From NCBI GenBank assembly GCA_003260075.1, contig QLIY01000606.1, forward strand, positions 35,900-99,899: a stretch of 64,000 nt of DNA, read 5' to 3'. Source of the DNA: Phallusia mammillata (taxonomy: Eukaryota; Chordata; Ascidiacea; Phlebobranchia; Ascidiidae). This document shows positions 13,801 to 26,314 of this stretch, one piece after another; positions within the stretch are counted from its first letter, which is position 1; every line of letters starts with the position of its first letter. Both the position numbers and the translations under genes were made by a program. The notes beneath the pieces were generated by a model. The model did no database searches, was not told the origin of the DNA, and worked only from the letters and a program-made list of their open reading frames with translations.

Positions 13801-16800
13801 CCTTTTAAATGTGTTTCTGCTTTTCAGGAGGCCAGTGGACTGCAAATGCATCAGCGACAATTAATATGGCATCCAATGTGTCATATAACGGTCAATCGAT
13901 CAGCCAACAACAACACCTATCAGCTGATATGCAGACCTTTGCATGTAGGTGTTATTATATTCTTTACTTGCAATATTTTTCAAAATTGTACCTTGTTTAT
14001 GTGAAAGAAGAGAAGTGTGCAAAACTTGTATACCTGTTAGTTAAGTACTTCAAGGCATGCTTTGTCAGATTTAAGTGCAGATGTAACCCATTTTTTGACA
14101 ACAAGGCTTAAAAGAAATGACTTTATTACTAAAGTAAATGAGATAGAAATTTCATCAGTAAAACATTTTGATTGAACGCTTAGTTTTATGTGGTTACCTT
14201 TTTATTTCAAAGAACTATGTCATTGAAACTTATTAAATTGAGTCCTTTGTATATGTTTTCAATACTTTTAAAAATTCTCAAGCGACTAAACACAGAATAA
14301 CAAAACATTTGTCTTTTCCAGCATTCCAAGGTGGCAGTGCAGGGAACAGGAACAACATCCCGACCCCAGCAGCCCCACAGTCGAGTAACTACGGCAACGC
14401 GGCAGCTGCAGCACAGCAGGCGGTCATGGCATGTCAACAACAACAGCAGCAACAACACAGTTTGCAGACGGCACCTCCAAGACTGTCACATAGCAACCAC
14501 TACCATGGAGATAATATGTTCCCTGGCTCAATGGCGCAACCTGGTGCCGGGATGACACCCAAGCAAATGTATGGAGCACAAGGGTAAGTGAAACATTTTA
14601 AGGTTGTAGTAAAATTATCTTGATCATGAAATAAACTGGCAAAGGGCTTGTATGCTGTGAATAGATTTTACTGCAGACATTTTAACTCAAATCATCAGTG
14701 CAAAGGCATGAAAAGATCTAAAATAATATTCACTAAACACAAGTGCTGAGTTAGTTTGTTTTAAAAGTTTTTTTAAATTTGTATCAAGTGTTCAAAACTT
14801 TAAATTTTTTTTTAAACTTAACATCTGGGAAAATGTGCTGAATATTATTATTTTTCTGGTTCTAGAAACATGACCATCCACCAGATGCAGGCCTTGAAAA
14901 ACCAGCAATTACAAAAGATGAAATCTCATCAAATAATGCAGCAACGACCTGAGATGCCAAATGGTAAGATGTTGCCATAACAACCCAAAAACGTCCTTCA
15001 ATCAACAATCATACAATAATGTAGCTTAAACTGGCTGCAAATCCAAAACCGCATGCAAATTGTCTACCAGCTTTTGTAGTGGACCCTTAATTTTAAACAA
15101 AGCTGTCAAAAACTGGTGTCTAATGTAAAACAAAATTAAATAAAAAATTTCCTAAAATAGATCTATTTGGTAAATGAATTTGCAGGTCGTTAGGACTTCA
15201 AATCTAAAAGATTCATTAACGAATAAATTTTTTTTCAGGAAATTTCTTTCATCGTCAGTCAGACGGAAATTTTAACCAGCCAAATATGCCACCGGGTGGA
15301 GCTATGATGAATGGTTCTGCTTCAGTGAACTTAAGAATGCAGTCATCGCTAAGTAACAATCAACAACAAAGACAAATGGTGCAACAGGTACTAATCTCGA
15401 TCAAATAAAAATGATTTTTAGTTCTACTACAGGCTCAGGCATGGTATCAGAAAAAACATTTTCCTTTTTTTAGAAATTTAACAATAAAATAATGAACAAT
15501 ACACATTTGAAAAAAAAAGAGTTTTTAAAAATTAAACCAAAACAAATGAGAATAAAAGGTAAAATTACCAAAAAAAATTTCTATCAGAAATATTCATTTG
15601 AAAAAAACATGTTCCTATTTTTAGAAATTACAAAATGAAAATAGAGAACAATGCAGTCTTACTTTAAGGAACAAATTTATTTCTTAAAAAATTTTACCAA
15701 AAAATAAAAGTAAAAATTAACAAAAAAAAATTCTGACTGAAATATAATACCAGATGAGCAAAAAAAAGTGGTAGTTTGAAGGAAAAATTTAGTTCTTAAA
15801 ATTTTTTCCCAAAAAATAAAAATAAAAGTTGAAACTAACAAAAAAAATTTCTGGCAGAAATATATGGTGGGTCAATACCAGATGAGTCAGAAAAGTGGCC
15901 CGATGCCTTCTGGAATGGGAATTCCCTCACACAGGGGTCCCAGCCCCATCTCGCGACAAGGCTACCAGTACAATCAGGGTATGGGACACCAGACCCAGAA
16001 TCTACCCCCAAGCATTGTACCATCGCGTATGAACCCCAATAGCGGGGGAATGAACAACTATATGACTCAAACAGGTTTGTAGATGATTTGTTGTGATTGG
16101 CTTCTGTATATTTTCTGTTTCAAACCCAGGATTTCTAAGCCTTTTTCTACTGACTATTGTTTATTAATGCCAATTGTTTTGTTTCAAACTTGAACCTGTT
16201 TTCCACCTGCAACCCACGCCCACCCAACATTGATAAAAAATACATTTAAGAGAAAAATATAACTCGGACATAGATTTCTTTAAACACACTTTTTTATTTT
16301 ATTTCCATTTGCGCGAAATTTTATGAGATCAGTGAACCGGTTAGTTAGCATTAGTGGTTACTTTCAATGGACTTTTTGTAATAAAACCGGCTGAAAAATA
16401 AGACTTTTGTGATAAAAGCGGCTAAAAAAAAATTTGAATCCAACCACTGCCTATTTCAAAATATGGTGTCTGTTATAGTGATAAAATGCTTAAGTTTAAT
16501 GGTTTAATGTCTGTTTAGGTTGGAGCAGTGCCAACTCTGCAAACATGAACCAACCACCACAGGGTGGCGCTATGGGTATGTGGAACCGAGGACCTCGACC
16601 CCAAATGGGAAATACCAATAAAATGTTAACTAATAACGTGCCAATGGGTTCGATGGGTGCAACCCCAGGTGGGTACCAAGGGGTTTTACCTGGTTCCCAG
16701 AAAGTACCAATCAACAATGGAATGGGCATGACAATGTCATCCCACCCAAATCAGATGTCAGGCAACGGAATGGGGCTAAATCATCCCATGGGGGGTAATG

Positions 16801-17048
16801 TGGTCTCCCACTCCAGTGTGATGCCCTCTGGTGGTGTAAATGGGCATCAACCGCAGCCGCAACAACGTAACATGTTTTCACCGGGCATGATGGCCCAGAC
16901 CCAGCAGGGGTCCATGTCGGAGGGGACTTTCCCTGCTCAGCTTGGGGGCAACGAGTCGATAAATGGGGTTTTCCCAGATTCTGCTTTTCCGATGGGCAAC
17001 TCGCCTGGAGAGCTAAATTCTATCACAGACCTGTTCGATGAACCATAG
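7893..17048 (+). CDS. Mastermind-like Notch transcriptional coactivator, 5' partial
   Basis: Mastermind-like proteins bind the Notch intracellular domain-CSL complex in the nucleus and recruit p300 and Mediator. Thirteen exons join in consistent phase: 7893-7973, 9330-9549, 10019-10168, 10474-10679, 11156-11317, 12255-12529, 13034-13587, 13828-13944, 14322-14583, 14866-14963, 15239-15387, 15858-16074, 16519-17048 (TAG). About 1006 residues are visible, close to the 1000-1150 of vertebrate MAMLs. Supporting landmarks, in family order: LKRKLEN followed by KKMKM (compare VKRNLD and KKTRR), IKQE, an acidic stretch EKMLDGISDLIPDEGIDLE then TWWDEL, a polyglutamine block, KQLKELADKQR, and an acidic C terminus ending ITDLFDEP. 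Composition is rich in Gln, Asn, Met, Gly and Pro. The N-terminal basic helix that contacts CSL and Notch ankyrin repeats is missing and probably lies on an unseen upstream exon. The weakest exon is 7893-7973. Another Gln-rich coactivator is possible but fits less well. Confidence 0.7.
9680..9970 (+). repeat. C-run-joined duplication in Mastermind-like intron
   Basis: An AT-rich intronic segment around 9680-9812 is repeated at about 9835-9970, with a 10-base C run (9817-9826) between. It lies wholly within the intron between exons ending 9549 and starting 10019, so the coding sequence is not affected. Confidence 0.85.
12655..12800 (+). repeat. Interspersed repeat, family A copy
   Basis: This intronic stretch contains AAGGTCTCATC, a segment around CTCCAGTTTGTTGGGAGTAAC, and CTGCAGCTTATCATCTATTGG. 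The same landmarks recur near 47005-47060, 59155-59300 and, on the other strand, 63600-63770. The order and spacing differ between copies, so this looks like an old dispersed repeat. I cannot name the family. Confidence 0.6.
13065..13154 (+). repeat. CAA/CAG polyglutamine repeat in Mastermind-like exon
   Basis: A run of mixed CAA and CAG codons encodes a nearly uninterrupted polyglutamine tract with a few Glu and Pro residues, inside exon 13034-13587. Mixed codons usually keep such tracts more stable than pure CAG. Long Gln tracts at this relative position are typical of Mastermind proteins. Confidence 0.9.
15445..15857 (+). repeat. A-rich intronic repeat array with decoy 3' splice-site copies
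   Basis: The intron before exon 15858 contains diverged units of about 120-150 bp. Each ends in a sequence like the true acceptor and exon start: TCTATCAGAAATATTC near 15582, CTGACTGAAATATAATACC near 15731, and the real CTGGCAGAAATATATGG at 15851. The second unit also keeps a version of the exon words ACCAGATGAG and AGTGG. The array therefore includes duplicated exon edge, not only intron. Confidence 0.65.
16300..16455 (+). mobile_element. Small repeat related to the element at 48342
   Basis: This intronic segment has ATGAGATCAGTGAACCGGTTAG, GGTTACTTTCAATGGACTTTT and a right end reading GAATCCAACCACTG. The same blocks occur at 48342-48495, whose left end reads CAGTGGTGGGATTC. The mirrored ends (CAGTGG...GGATTC and GAATCC...CCACTG) suggest a non-autonomous hAT-type element. 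No target duplication is clear here. Confidence 0.5.
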
Positions 17049-17218
17049 ACCCCATTCGTTTTGTCATTACTATTTTATGTAGTCCCCTTTTTCTTCGGAG
17101 GGAATTTCGATTTGTTCGTTTTTATTTATTTCCTTCCAGATACACAGCTGTTAAGATGGTTTTTGTTGTAAAGTTTTTCTTTTCTAATGCCAAACCGTTA
17201 CACTTGGCATCAAATGCA

Positions 17219-17224
17219 AATAAA
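17219..17224 (+). terminator. Candidate polyadenylation signal
   Basis: AATAAA lies 171 bp past the Mastermind-like stop codon. A second AATAAA at 18171-18176 would give a 3' UTR of about 1.1 kb. The sequence alone does not show which is used. Confidence 0.4.
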
Positions 17225-18252
17225 AATGTCCTGTTTTTTATGTTTCCTAAACAGAAATTAAAATCTTTAAAAAAAATTTCTTGACCTTTTTCTGAACTGT
17301 TACGAAGCTATAATACACTGATTTATATTTATGAAATGGTGCAGACCTTTTTGTCGTCGTTTATGTTTTATCAGTTACATTTTTTATTCTGTATTTTTCT
17401 GCTCAACCATATGGCTGGGGTGGTATTATTTTTAGCCCACAAGCTCCTTTACATCAGGTTTTTACCATTTTGTAACCATATCTGTTTCATGCTTTGCATA
17501 TTATGAAGACTTCTGTACATACTACAAGCATCTGTCTCTTCTGTTTTCTTCTACACTCACTCTTATGTGACATACGACCAACGTTATCGTTGCCATTTAT
17601 TTCTTGCTACACAAACCAGTATTGCCAATGTTACAATGAAGTCATCTAACCATCTTTCAGCCCCTCACATTCCAAATTGCTCAATTTGTTGCAGTGTTAT
17701 TGCTTTAAAGATGACATTCGCTTTCGTATGACGTGTTTTACCAATGCCAGACCTGAGCGACCAACTCTATTTCTTTTTGTTTGTACTTTAAATTTTTTTT
17801 TGTTAGTTCCAGATAAAAGTCGCATATTTTAACTGATGCTGTTTTACCCATTTTTTAATGTCGTTTGTTTGCTGTCCGTTTGTTACGTCTTTTTCACCCC
17901 CAGTTGCAGTTGAACGTTTGGTTGCCGGTGACATTTTACCTCATAGCTCAAAAGTAACTATGAAAAAACATCTTTGCGTGCTAAGTTTTTACACAGACCA
18001 ATGTTGGTTGACTCTTAAAATTGTCCCAAAGTTTGCAAAGTTACTTTTGTATTTTCATCTGGTGTTGTTGCAAGGTCAATTCGAAGGTCACCACCCTGCA
18101 ATGCTTCCTTCCACCAAAATTGAACATGGTCGTTTTTATATTTGTCGCATTTTTCATTAGTAATTGGAACAATAAATGTTCAGTTGCTTCTTAACTTTTG
18201 TTATTGTAGTTTTTACAGTTTTAGAAATTAGACTTGACACATAGGATTGCTT

Positions 18253-18587
18253 GGGAGACCAGTTTGATTTAGTATGACACCTTCAATAGGCCTGACGTGC
18301 TCTGATTTATATATGAGTGCTCCCTTAACACTGGTCTACATGAACGCTTCAGAGCGGATCCCTGTAATGAAGACTTGTTTACATAATAGTTCAGACGTAC
18401 ACCAAGATTTTCACCACCCCCCCCCCGGAGACCAGTTTGATTTAGTATGACACCTTCAATAGGCCTGACGTGCTATGATTTATATATGAGTGTTCCCTTA
18501 ACACTTGTCTGCATGAACGCTTCAGAGCGGATCCCTGTAATGAAGGCTTGTTTACATAATAGTTCAGACGTACACCAAGATTTTCTC
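18253..18587 (+). repeat. C-run-joined duplication
   Basis: A block starting GGAGACCAGTTTGATTTAG is present at 18253-18416 and again at 18427-18587, with a 10-base C run between and only a few substitutions. It is non-coding. Confidence 0.9.
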
Positions 18588-19078
18588 CTGCTTTTTTTCA
18601 AGTGTTTAATTGCACAATATTGACAAGTCAAAATGAAAGTCTTTCTTATCATACAGTAGAAAACATAAAAAGCAGCATAATATCTTATCTGTTTTAGTTA
18701 CTAAATTTAAAGCAAAAGGAAAATTATATTAAACAAAGCCTGATGTTCAAGATAATTTCTAACAAGCCTGCATAATGGTGATCTTTGAAACTCTTTTAAA
18801 CAACAAAATTAAGGTATACATATCATATTGAACATACAAATAACAATTAGGCAAAGAATAGGGTAGTACACAATTGTATAATAAGAAGCTTTTTACAAAA
18901 CGAAAGGAATTTTAAAAGTAAGGTATAAGAGACCGCAGACTGGGATTCCGAAATATGTTCTATACAACATGGACAATGTCATATATTGGACGGATAAGTG
19001 CTGTTTGCGCGTGGTGCATTGGGTTCAACCACACAATGTACATGTACAGTTTTTTCCTGGTACAAATCATTATAATGC

Positions 19079-22000
19079 TTAGATGTCCGGAATTGAATGA
19101 TCCTGGTTCTTCAGAATTTTCAAATTCATGCTGCAATGCAAAATAACACCAATTGAAACATCATGACATTTAATAAACTTGATTTTCACATGTGGTTTGT
19201 AAATAGACACTTAAGCTCTGGGAATATAACCTGTGAAGTTGAAAAAAGCCCCAATATTAAATGATCTTTGTATGGTTAGCATCAACTAGGTAGTCTATTG
19301 GGGAGAAATGAGAATTTTTTAAATTGTTAAGTAAGGAATTGGTTGATTGGAAACCAATGATTTAAAATCTTTTACTCTAACTAACTGGTTCACAAAAGGG
19401 AAACCCAATATATCTTATGATGAAAAACACTGATTCATTTGTGACATCACACATGGAAACAACTCATTACAAGGCTGTTACAGCTATGATGTCATAGTAA
19501 ACAACAATACATTGAGTTAACATGGATTTTTACCTTTTGACAATGTGATCGAACACGAAACTTGGCATGACTGTTACAGTAACTGTTTCACCTCCATCAA
19601 TCATCACACTTTGGATGTCCTTGTCCTGGAGAAAAAAGTAACAAATATGTTAGGCCTACTCAGCCATATGAATTATTTATAGTGTAATTTCAAAGCCAGT
19701 GTTAGTGCCAAACCATAATAAGTACAGTCCCGGTGGGTTATGGATTTTGTCTTGTACACCACAAAACTTGGATTCAATATTTCATGGAATTATAAATTTT
19801 GGACCAATATTTTACATTTTTATTTTGCATCCAATTTGAACAATTACCGCCGAACAATTAGTATTGTATTCCATTGTGAACTGCAGTATATATCAGTTCC
19901 ATACCTTCATTCCAAGGACACATTGTCCATTGACTTCACACAGGTTGTGTTCAGTAAGAAGGCCGTTCCTTGCTGCTGAAGAATCTTTGACAAGTGACGT
20001 TATCTTGCCCTCCTTGAAGATGAAACCTACATGACCAGCACTGTTCTTCTGTAGGGTGATGGTTCTTTCAAATGGCCTGAAAAATGTCAAAAAATTGAGT
20101 TTCACATTTCAGAATTTAACTTGACAAAAGAATAATTCTTCTGCATGGTAAAAGTCATTTCAAATGGCTTGAAAAAAGTGTCACAAAAATGAGGACTGGA
20201 TTTTAGAATTAACCTTGACTAAATAACATGGCATACATATATATATGTTCAATGTGGGATAGTGTTTGAAAAAAAATACTTTCATTTTGCATTTTTGTTA
20301 TTTTTTACCTGTCTCTGAGAGCAAACTCGACTCTTTGGGGGTTGCTTTTCTTCAAAATCTTCATAACTTTGTCTGTGCCATATCCAGCCAAGGTTTCATT
20401 GTCAATCTGAAGAATCTGATCCCCAAATCGCACACCACCCATAGCTGCCGGTGAGTTTTTACTCACAAATGCCACAAAGATACCCTGTAGCAAATCACAT
20501 GATCATGAAACATCCAAGATGATGAGTTATCAGGCACTAATGTTACAGATGACATCATAATTGCATCATAGGTAGTCACAATTAAACAAAGAGAATAAAG
20601 GCTAACTTAAAATGCTGGAACAAACAATTAATGAATTGATTTAATTTAGTTGTCTTAGCGCCCAAGTATATTTACAAAGACAGGTAACATATATGGGTAA
20701 ACATGTGCAACAAGCGTTGTAATATAAAGGGTGCAGCTTGAGCCATAATAGGCTTTTTTGACCACCCCCCCCCCATAATTGCATCATAGGTAGTCACAAT
20801 TAAACAAAGAGAATAAAGGCTAGTTTAAAATGCTGGAACCAACAATTAATGAATTGATTTAATTTAGTTGTCTTAGCACCCAAGTATAATAATAGAGACA
20901 GGTAACATATATGGGTAAACATGTGCAACAAGTGTTGTAATATAAAGCGTGCAGCTGCCATAATAGGCTTTTTTGACCAAAAAGAATAAAAGCTATTTTT
21001 TCCGCTGACAAATAAATCTAATATCCATTGACAAACGAATCAAATATACTCTTATTTCAACATTTAACAAACATAGCAGTGTTTTGCATTCTAGTACCTT
21101 GTTGACAGACTTGATTTTTCCCCCCCCCCGCTACTTTTTCCGCTGACAAATAAATCTAATATCTGTTGACAAACAAATCAATTATACTCTTATTTTAACA
21201 TTTAACAAACATAGCAGTGATTTGCATTCTAGTACCTTGTTGACAGACTTGATTTTCAAGCCCAATTTTCCTTTTCCGTCTTTGCAAAGGATCACCATTC
21301 TAATTCCCTGCTTTACTTCAGCTCTGCGCATACCAACCTCACCTTGGCTACTAATAGGAGCAACCATCCCTAGAATAACACAACAATTTATTTAAAGTGT
21401 TCAAAAAATACATAAGTAACTTAACATTGCAAATTATAATTCTATGTTGAACCAGGAATTGTTAAAGTTAAGTAAAATGTAGGCTTTGCAAGATGTCCAA
21501 ATGTTTGTTTAATCTATTATATAACAGCATTAATTACTTAAGTTAAATGTACATAAATTTAGTAAATTCTTTCACTTAATAAAGTGAAGTTAAAAAGGTA
21601 AATTTAATTCACTGAATTTCCCCACACCAGTATCAAACATAGCAGAAGAGAAAAGCCCCCCCCCCTTAATAAAGTGAAGTTAAAAAGGTAAATTTAATTC
21701 ACTGAATTTCCCCTCACCAGTATCAAACATAACAAAAGAGAAAAAGGTATTAGTTACCAGTGATGGCAGAAGGCTTTTGTTGAGCAACTGCAACTTGGTT
21801 TTGGACTGGAACGACAGGAAGGTTCGGTGGAGCATAACGACGCACTTCGTCGGACTGAAGATTAAGTCCCATGTATTCATCCAAAGATGGGTACAAGCTT
21901 GCTACAGCTGGACCGGCTGCAATGATAGAATACATTTACTTAATCAAATACTGTTGGATGTAATACTGTGGTTGCTGAATAATAAAACTGTTGGAGCAAA

Positions 22001-22836
22001 AATCGTTTATGATTTTATACACAATTTTTACATCCAACATCTTTCTTTTGAGAATATTTTACTAAATAAAAATATACCCCCCCCCCCCTTAATCAAATAC
22101 TGTTGGATGTAATACTGTGGTTGCTGAATAATAAAGCTGTTGGAGCAAAAATTTTTTATGATTTTATACACAATTTTTACATCCAACGTCTTTCTTTTGA
22201 GAATATTTTACTAAATAAAAATATATTATACATCATTTTCAGTAAGTTCAAACGATAAACTAAAGTTCCGACTAGATAAGTGATCAATGTTTGCAGCTAA
22301 ATAAATTCAAATCGTTTTTTGCAGTCTATATACTTAGTTTACAAAAATGCAAAAAACAAAACAAAATACAATGTTATGTTTTAAACTTACCAACTTGCGG
22401 AGGTGGAACCCCAGCCGAAGCATTTTCTTGTTGCTGCATCTGCAGTGCCATGGCGGAATCATTTCTATGTTGGGTTTGTGCCTAAACACACATTCACATA
22501 TTTATTTTAAAGAAACAAAATATGCTAGGTTAAGAAAAATCTTAAAATCGTAAAGGTAAATTCTTACCAATAAAAATTTAAACCATAAAGGGAAATTTAA
22601 AAATACATTTTTAATAATGTTTTGTCCATTTTATTACCCCCCCCCCCTGGGTTTAAAAAAACCTTTAATTTTCTTTTTTTGTAAAGTAAAACTATTATCA
22701 AGAAAAAATTTATACCATAAAGGAAACGAATTGAAAAACAACAACATTTCATTAAATATGTTGTGTCCATTTTATTAAAACTTACCCGAATAGCTTGATC
22801 CACTTTCATATCTTCGAGAGAAGGATAAAGCGACAT
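19079..22836 (-). CDS. SDCBP: Syntenin-1, tandem PDZ adaptor
   Basis: Syntenin is a cytosolic and membrane scaffold that binds syndecan tails, phosphoinositides and ALIX, and works in endosomal sorting and exosome formation. Eight minus-strand exons join in phase: 22786-22836, 22391-22481, 21758-21916, 21236-21369, 20309-20484, 19905-20076, 19534-19625, 19079-19130. They give 308 residues; human has 298. The start [13 protein letters not shown] matches the human N terminus. A second LYPSL motif is followed by EYMGL; LYPxL motifs bind ALIX. PDZ1 begins at about [19 protein letters not shown], with [12 protein letters not shown]2 runs from RTITLQK through [12 protein letters not shown] and [13 protein letters not shown]. 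The C terminus ends DHSIPDI, matching human DHTIPEV. Four introns contain C-run-joined duplications. One of them repeats the last bases of exon 21236-21369 but leaves the full exon intact. Confidence 0.96.
20557..20979 (+). repeat. C-run-joined duplication in syntenin intron
   Basis: About 205 bp starting ATAATTGCATCATAGG is present at 20557-20763 and again at 20775-20979 with small differences, separated by 10 C (20765-20774). It is intronic only. Confidence 0.9.
20991..21256 (+). repeat. C-run-joined duplication with a truncated syntenin exon
   Basis: The block around TTTTTCCGCTGACAAAT is present at 20991-21119 and 21130-21256, joined by 10 C (21120-21129). The left copy includes the splice donor and about 20 coding bases of exon 21236-21369, then stops at the run. 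The right copy continues into the complete exon. The partial exon is not usable because it has no acceptor. Confidence 0.9.
21574..21740 (+). repeat. C-run-joined duplication in syntenin intron
   Basis: About 75-80 bp starting CTTAATAAAGTGAAG is present at 21574-21655 and from about 21666 to 21740, joined by 10 C at 21656-21665. Confidence 0.88.
21939..22230 (+). repeat. C-run-joined duplication in syntenin intron
   Basis: About 140 bp starting CTTAATCAAATACTG is present at 21939-22076 and again from about 22088 to 22230, joined by 12 C at 22077-22088. Differences are single substitutions such as ATCGTTTATG against ATTTTTTATG. Confidence 0.9.
22557..22777 (+). repeat. C-run-joined duplication near syntenin exon 1
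   Basis: Diverged copies of about 80 bp, each ending TGTCCATTTTATTA, lie at about 22557-22636 and 22697-22777 with an 11-base C run at 22637-22647. The right copy runs into the donor of the first coding exon. Confidence 0.7.
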
Positions 22837-24740
22837 GATGCTCGTGTTTGTTTGTATAAAGTGTAAAAAGGTAGCAGTAAAAAAATCGGCAAAATTTAAA
22901 CCTTGTGTCTAAAACAACAAAAACAATTCAATCTTAAACACTAACCGCAAGAAAAATACCATCAATAAAACTGTCTACAGAACAATAAACTGGCAGTACA
23001 ACGAACCTGACAAAGACTGAATGAACAAGAATATTTCCTTGCTTTCAGGTTAAGTACGAGCGTTCACTAAAGGCTAAGCGTGAGTTACAGACCGTGACGT
23101 GTTAGTTTGTTCCTTTGTGACGTTTCTCATGTGACCGTTACGTCGCACGTGACGTTTGTGAGCTCGTGACAGAGCAGCTCTCGAAATCCCGTGTACACAA
23201 ATAGACGGCTAATGACGGTTGTCATAACTTTTCGTTTGGTTACTGCATCAATAAACCCATGTGATTTTACCTTCCGCAACATTTGGATAACCTTGTTTCT
23301 GTTTCTATTTGACCCGAAATGCCTTTTTTGTGTGGTAAAACATTTTTTTACACGACTATTTTGCTGTGGTTGTAAGGTGGATATGACGGATAATGCTGAA
23401 CGAAGGTTTCGTGTAAGTGACGCCATAACCGGAGTTTAAATTACGGAACGACGTCAAACTATTCAACCAAGAACACTACTATAGCAACTATGGTTTTTAA
23501 TAACTTTAATTACCTATCACGCTACTGTACAAAAATTCTGATTCTTGATGAGATTATCGACATTGTAAACCTATGAATGTTTTATGTCCGACGTCGCAAA
23601 ATTATGCTCGACTGCTCCTGAAAGGAAAATTCTGAAAGTCGAACAACGCAGATTAGCGACTGAAATCGTCCGGAAAAGCGTCAATGCCTCTGAAAACCGA
23701 ACTCAGCCTTTATGCACGATTTTTGTTCTTATTGCTATTGTAAAATTGGCGTTGGTTTTTTCGTCATGTCAAACTTTGCTGCACGAAAGACGCAGGTTTT
23801 TTATACCATGGCTTTGCTCTAAAAAGAAGACTTTAATTAAAAGTGTTATCTATAGCGTTGTTCCCGATACCTTTTACATGGTACGCCTGCAGAAAAGTTT
23901 TACCACCATAAAGCTCTTTTTATTTGTCATATAATTGCATTTAATCTTTAAATCCTGCTGTCGACTTAAAATTATGTTCATAAACAAACTTTAAGTTGGT
24001 GGCAAAGCACAATAAACGTCATAAGCATAACTGAATTTTAAGTTTTTAAATCTCCCCGGTTTATGAAAAGTATTTAACACGGTTGGCTCCGTTTTAGTGC
24101 TTCACTACAAAGTTAACAGAAATACTTTAACGTAATCACAAATAGCACAAACCAGATTGTTTTTCACGTTAATTTTTTCCCTGCAATAAATACTTAAAAC
24201 GTAAGTATTTAAGCAGTTTTTATGTTTCTTTTAGTCGAAAAACATTATCTGAAGGGTAAAAAACTTAACAAAATTGTATATTTATTGGTTTATTTACATT
24301 TTCTATTTGCTACAATCGTGCAAAAATACAAAATTTATTTCACGTGTTTCGTTTGAATAGTTATCATGTTGTTCGTTTTTGTACAAAACAACTCCTACCA
24401 GATAAAAACCTAATGTTCAAGTGGTCGTTTATAAACCTTTACAAATTTGTTTATCTGTCTCTTGTTTTTTAACTTTTTTTAATCAAATAAATTATTTTCA
24501 ATTTGTAGGCATTTACGAAAATAAGAGTTAAATTTTTACAGTTATAGCAAAATAAACAGAAAAATGCTGCAATAAAAGTGGAGTAACAAAAACAGGTTTG
24601 CCGTTCGTGTGTGTGTGTGAATAGATCGTAACTTCAACATCATCTTGGTGGTAGAGTGATTGTAACTTGGACCAATGATCAAACTTGGAGGTACAATATG
24701 TTAGAGAATATTTTCCCTTACAGCTTGTCATAAAATTATC
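22837..24740. promoter_or_regulatory. Divergent spacer between syntenin and THOC2
   Basis: Syntenin (minus) and THOC2 (plus) start about 1.9 kb apart, head to head, so this spacer should contain both promoters and 5' UTRs. Around 23085-23170 there is a cluster of TGACG half-sites with GCACGTGACG, a CREB/ATF and E-box-like composition denser than the flanks. The open frames at 23127-23426 (minus) and 23584-23934 (plus) have no similarity I recognise. Confidence 0.5.
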
Positions 24741-26265
24741 ATGACCACGGTGAATTATGTCACCGTTAAACCGGATCACTGCAAAAACTGGGAGAAATCT
24801 GGAAAGAATGAAACGTAAGTTTATGTGCAAAGTGGTGTCAGAAATTATATATTTGTTTTGTTTGTATATATATTAAATTAATTGATTTCTTTTGTAGAAC
24901 TGAACTGTTTTCTAATGATGAGGGAAAAGGCAATTTTGACTCAGGAAACAAAACAGGTTTGCAACCACCGTTGTTTAACAGAAAGTAAATAGATATGATC
25001 CAGTCTGCAGAACATGACCGTTCCCAACGAAATCTCGTTCGTGCTGGACCTACATGTCCCGCATGCGCGTGCAAGACCAATTTCAGCAGGCGCAAAGCAA
25101 GTAAAAGAGGCCAAGACAGTCCAAATAAATGTTTTTGGTGCAAAATTTTCGCGTGCAAACCCCATCTTGGTGTGCAAAAAATTTTTCATGCGTGCAGCTG
25201 CCACACTCTGCAGACTGGGATATGAATACTGATGTACTGAAAACTCGATTTGCAAATTTTGTTCGATCTAATTAGCCATTTAAGAATTGACAACTATTTT
25301 TTTTCTAATACCACTGTTTGCCTGGTAGAAAAACTAATGTTTTTACGTCAAACCTGAAGCATCAAACTTTTTTCGGCAAAACTGCCAAATGTTTAGTTTT
25401 GGCCGAGCCCAAATTAAGGCCACTCAGTGCATCTATAATTTTTTAAGGTTTGTTTTCAGGTGTACAAAGAGCTTGGTATGAAGTCATTCATCATGTGATT
25501 GGCGGAAGATTGAAACCTGAACAATTTACTTCACTTCTATTGTCTGTTAAGGTGGACAAAATTGCATTTACTTATTGGCAAACCTTTTTTATACCAATAT
25601 TAAGTCTATAGTAAACTTAATTAAAATAAATTTATCCAATACTTTGTTTAACACACATATGTATACTTCGCTCAAGCTATGGACAATAATCTTATGTCAA
25701 TATAAACAGCAATCTTCAACTAGGATAGGATTTAATAAAGTTAACAGTCTACCTTTTATCAGCCAGTTCACACATGACTGATGTCTCTGTCCTTCATATA
25801 ATTGCTGAGGCTTTTATGATTATTATCTATTCTATGTCCAAAAAATGTTAAATTGGTTTTTATCTGAACATAAAACTTTAGTGCATAAGCAATTGTGCTT
25901 AGATAACAATTGATAAAACATGGCAATTTGATTTAGGAGAAGAATGGAGATATATGTTCGATGACAGTTGATGTTCTCTCTATGGTGGATGTGGAACTAG
26001 GGGCTCTTGATGACAAGAAAGGAAGAGAAAAATTTGTTTCTCTAATTTCATCATGCAAGGTATAATGCAGCAGTCACAAACAAGGCCTACAATTATGTTT
26101 TCTGGCTCGCAGTATCATGAAAATAACATGATGTAATGTAAAATTATAAAATATGAAGATCAATACCACAAGAAAACATCTTTTTTTCAGTAAAATGAGC
26201 ATGTTATTTATAGTTTCAGGTCTTGTGTTTTCTTGTTAACCCTATATTTGTACATTGATAGTGTA

Positions 26266-26314
<49 letters not shown>

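Larger units (their letters stand above)
17049..19078. other. Convergent intergenic region with Mastermind-like 3' UTR
   Basis: This is the tail-to-tail spacer between the plus-strand Mastermind-like gene and the minus-strand syntenin gene. It should hold both 3' UTRs. AATAAA occurs at 17219-17224 and again at 18171-18176 on the plus strand. No open frame here is convincing. A C-run-joined duplication occupies 18253-18587. Confidence 0.6.

Noticed and set aside
23127-23426. Minus-strand 99-codon open frame with a basic, mitochondria-like N terminus
   Set aside because: No homology I recognise, no clear splice partner, and it lies in the divergent promoter spacer. It could be a first exon but nothing supports it.
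23584-23934. Plus-strand 116-codon open frame with a hydrophobic segment
   Set aside because: No family similarity and no splice or conservation evidence; frames of this size arise by chance in spacers.
24838-25255. Several overlapping frames on both strands of about 100 codons
   Set aside because: They overlap THOC2 exons or introns 1-2 in other frames and show no similarity.
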